From the NCBI GenBank assembly GCA_011375275.1, contig DRLW01000069.1:1-6701 (forward strand): a stretch of 6,701 nt of DNA. Reading direction: 5' to 3'. Of the stretch, positions 5,070 to 6,701 are shown piece by piece (positions within the stretch are counted from its first letter, which is position 1; every line of letters starts with the position of its first letter). The translations under genes and the position numbers were made by a program. The notes under the pieces are model-generated. The model searched no databases. It was not told the DNA's origin and saw only the letters and a list, made by a program, of their open reading frames with translations. Source of the stretch: Bacteroidota bacterium. Lineage in GTDB: Bacteria; Zhuqueibacterota; Zhuqueibacteria; Zhuqueibacterales; Geothermadaptataceae.

Positions 5070-6701
5070 ATGATACATCCGGAGACCAAAAAATATCCCA
5101 TCGCCCTGCCGGAAGAACTCAGTGCCCTGAGCGAACTGGCTTATAATCTGTACTGGGTCTGGCAGCACGAAATCCAGTCGCTTTTTTCAGAAATCGATCC
5201 GGAACATTGGCGTGAGCACAAAAATCCGGTCGCACTTCTGCTGGATACGCCATCCGAACGTTTCGCCGCACTGGCTGCGGATCAGGGGTTTCTCGAAAGG
5301 TTGCAGAAAGCGCAGGGTCTGTTACGCAGCGAGCTCGAACGCGAGACCTGGCTGCAGAAAACCTGGCCGGCCTATGCCGAACGCCCGGTCGTCTATCTCT
5401 GTGCCGAGTTCGGCATTCATACCTGCCTGCCGATCTATTCCGGCGGGCTGGGGGTGTTGGCTGGTGACCACACCAAGTCTGCCAGCGACCTCGGCATTCC
5501 GTTTATCGGCGTCGGTCTGTTATATAAAAATGGCTATTTCACCCAGGAAATCGATGCCGAGGGCAACCAGATTTCCGAATATCCGGAGCTTAATTTTGAC
5601 AGGCTGCCGATTCAACGCATCCTCGATGACAGCGGTTATCAAATGCACATCGCCGTTCCTCTGCCGGGGCGTTCGGTGAGTGCCCAGCTCTGGCTGGTCG
5701 AGGTCGGGCGCTCCAGGCTGATCCTGCTCGATACCGATATCCCGGAAAACAGCGAGGCAGACAAAGGCATCACCTCGCAGCTTTATGGCGGAGACCGCGA
5801 CATGCGTATCATGCAGGAAATCGTTCTCGGCATGGGTGGCGTGGCAGCGCTGCGCGCCCTGGGCGTGGACCCGGCGGTCTGGCACATGAACGAAGGCCAT
5901 GTCGCTTTTTCCCTGTTCGAACGCATTCGCGAGCTGATGTCCGCCGACCCGAAGCTGACATTCCGGAAAGCCTGTGAGATCGTCAAAATCAATACGGTTT
6001 TTACCACACACACGCCTGTTCCAGCCGGTAACGAGGCCTTTTCCCTGCCCCGCATCGATGCCTATTTTCGTGCCTTCTGCCGCAAACTCGGCATCGACCT
6101 GCACGAGCTGATCTCCCTCGGCCTTCAGCACGATGAGTATGGCAACACCTATTTCAGCATGACCGTGCTGTCCCTGCGCCTGGCCAGCAAAAGCAACGGC
6201 GTCAGCAAACTGCACGGTGAGGTCTCGCGCAAAATGTGGGCGCATGTCTGGCAGGATGTTCCGCACGCACAAAACCCGATCACCAGCATCACCAACGGCA
6301 TTCACACGCACACATGGATTTCGCAGGAATACGCCAGACTCTTCGATGAAAAACTCGGCAGTGACTGGCGTGAGCAGCTCGCCTCGCGTGAGTACTGGCA
6401 GCGCGTGCTCGACCTGCCCGACGAGGCTATCGCTCCGGTGAACGACGCGCTGAAACGCCGGGTTATCGAGTTCGTGCGCGCGCGGCTGCAGAAGCAGTTG
6501 CAGCGCCACGGTGCAGATGAACAGGCTGTCCAGGAGGTCGCTAACTGGCTCAGCCCTGACGTTCTGACCATAGGCTTTGCACGGCGATTTGCCACCTACA
6601 AACGCGCGACGCTGTTGTTCCACGATATCGACCGTCTCGACCGGATCATCAACCACCCTGACAGGCCGGTACAAATCATCTTTGCCGGCAAGGCCCATCC
6701 T
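5070..6701 (+). CDS. glgP: Alpha-glucan (glycogen) phosphorylase, 5' part
   Basis: The enzyme releases glucose 1-phosphate from the ends of glycogen or maltodextrin by phosphorolysis, in the cytoplasm. The 544 residues in the window run to the last base with no stop, so the gene is cut by the window edge, not broken. Residues 1-100 match the DUF3417 N-terminal domain of the short prokaryotic GT35 form. The phosphorylase core follows: YLCAEFGIHTCLPIYSGGLG (109-128), LAGDHTKSASDLG (130-142), VWHMNEGHVAF (270-280), TTHTPVPAGNEAF (312-324), NGVSKLHGEVSRKMW (376-390), ITNGIHTHTW (407-416), ARRFATYKRATLL (504-516) and the terminal FAGKAHP. The pyridoxal-phosphate lysine should lie in the missing part. 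The gene is separated from the era operon by 254 nt with a terminator and is probably its own unit. An extended -10-like TGATATGCT (4991-4999) without a -35 box is the only promoter hint seen. Reverse-strand open frames inside it are shadows. Confidence 0.96.
   Translation, partial: MIHPETKKYPIALPEELSALSELAYNLYWVWQHEIQSLFSEIDPEHWREHKNPVALLLDTPSERFAALAADQGFLERLQKAQGLLRSELERETWLQKTWPAYAERPVVYLCAEFGIHTCLPIYSGGLGVLAGDHTKSASDLGIPFIGVGLLYKNGYFTQEIDAEGNQISEYPELNFDRLPIQRILDDSGYQMHIAVPLPGRSVSAQLWLVEVGRSRLILLDTDIPENSEADKGITSQLYGGDRDMRIMQEIVLGMGGVAALRALGVDPAVWHMNEGHVAFSLFERIRELMSADPKLTFRKACEIVKINTVFTTHTPVPAGNEAFSLPRIDAYFRAFCRKLGIDLHELISLGLQHDEYGNTYFSMTVLSLRLASKSNGVSKLHGEVSRKMWAHVWQDVPHAQNPITSITNGIHTHTWISQEYARLFDEKLGSDWREQLASREYWQRVLDLPDEAIAPVNDALKRRVIEFVRARLQKQLQRHGADEQAVQEVANWLSPDVLTIGFARRFATYKRATLLFHDIDRLDRIINHPDRPVQIIFAGKAHP

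Noticed and set aside
5520..6698. 392-codon minus-strand open frame
   Set aside because: It is antisense to glgP, whose conserved motifs cover the same bases; it is a shadow frame.

Overview
The window looks like chromosomal DNA of a moderately GC-rich bacterium. The prolyl-tRNA synthetase is the short archaeal/eukaryote-like (type 3) form. Together with the overall wording of that protein and the DUF3417-type glucan phosphorylase, this suggests the Chlorobiota/Bacteroidota group, with green sulfur bacteria (Chlorobium-like) as the best guess. The assignment rests on remembered family resemblance, not a search, so it is tentative. All recognised genes are on the + strand.

Layout. Positions 1-1528 hold no gene I can defend. 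The stretch contains several small inverted repeats and one clear signal: a near-consensus sigma70-type promoter (TTGACA, 17 nt, TATATT; 1086-1114). About 30 nt after its expected start site comes a perfect intrinsic terminator (1143-1172). This implies either a very short RNA of about 50 nt or an attenuated leader for the genes downstream.

From 1529 to 4815 four genes run closely spaced, probably as one operon: proS (prolyl-tRNA synthetase), a membrane-anchored SUMF1/FGE-fold protein without the catalytic cysteine pair, era (ribosome-assembly GTPase; its start codon overlaps the previous stop as ATGA), and a 77-residue membrane protein of unknown function. proS and era both serve translation. 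The other two are membrane or envelope proteins whose link to translation is not evident. A probable intrinsic terminator at 4857-4890 closes the operon.

After a short intergenic leader, a second unit starts at 5070: an alpha-glucan (glycogen) phosphorylase, glgP, whose first 544 codons lie in the window. It runs off the right edge before its pyridoxal-phosphate region.

Nothing here looks like a mobile element, CRISPR array, defence island, tRNA or rRNA. The parts worth a second look are the promoter-terminator pair inside the long gene-free region and the cysteine-poor SUMF1-fold protein coupled to era.
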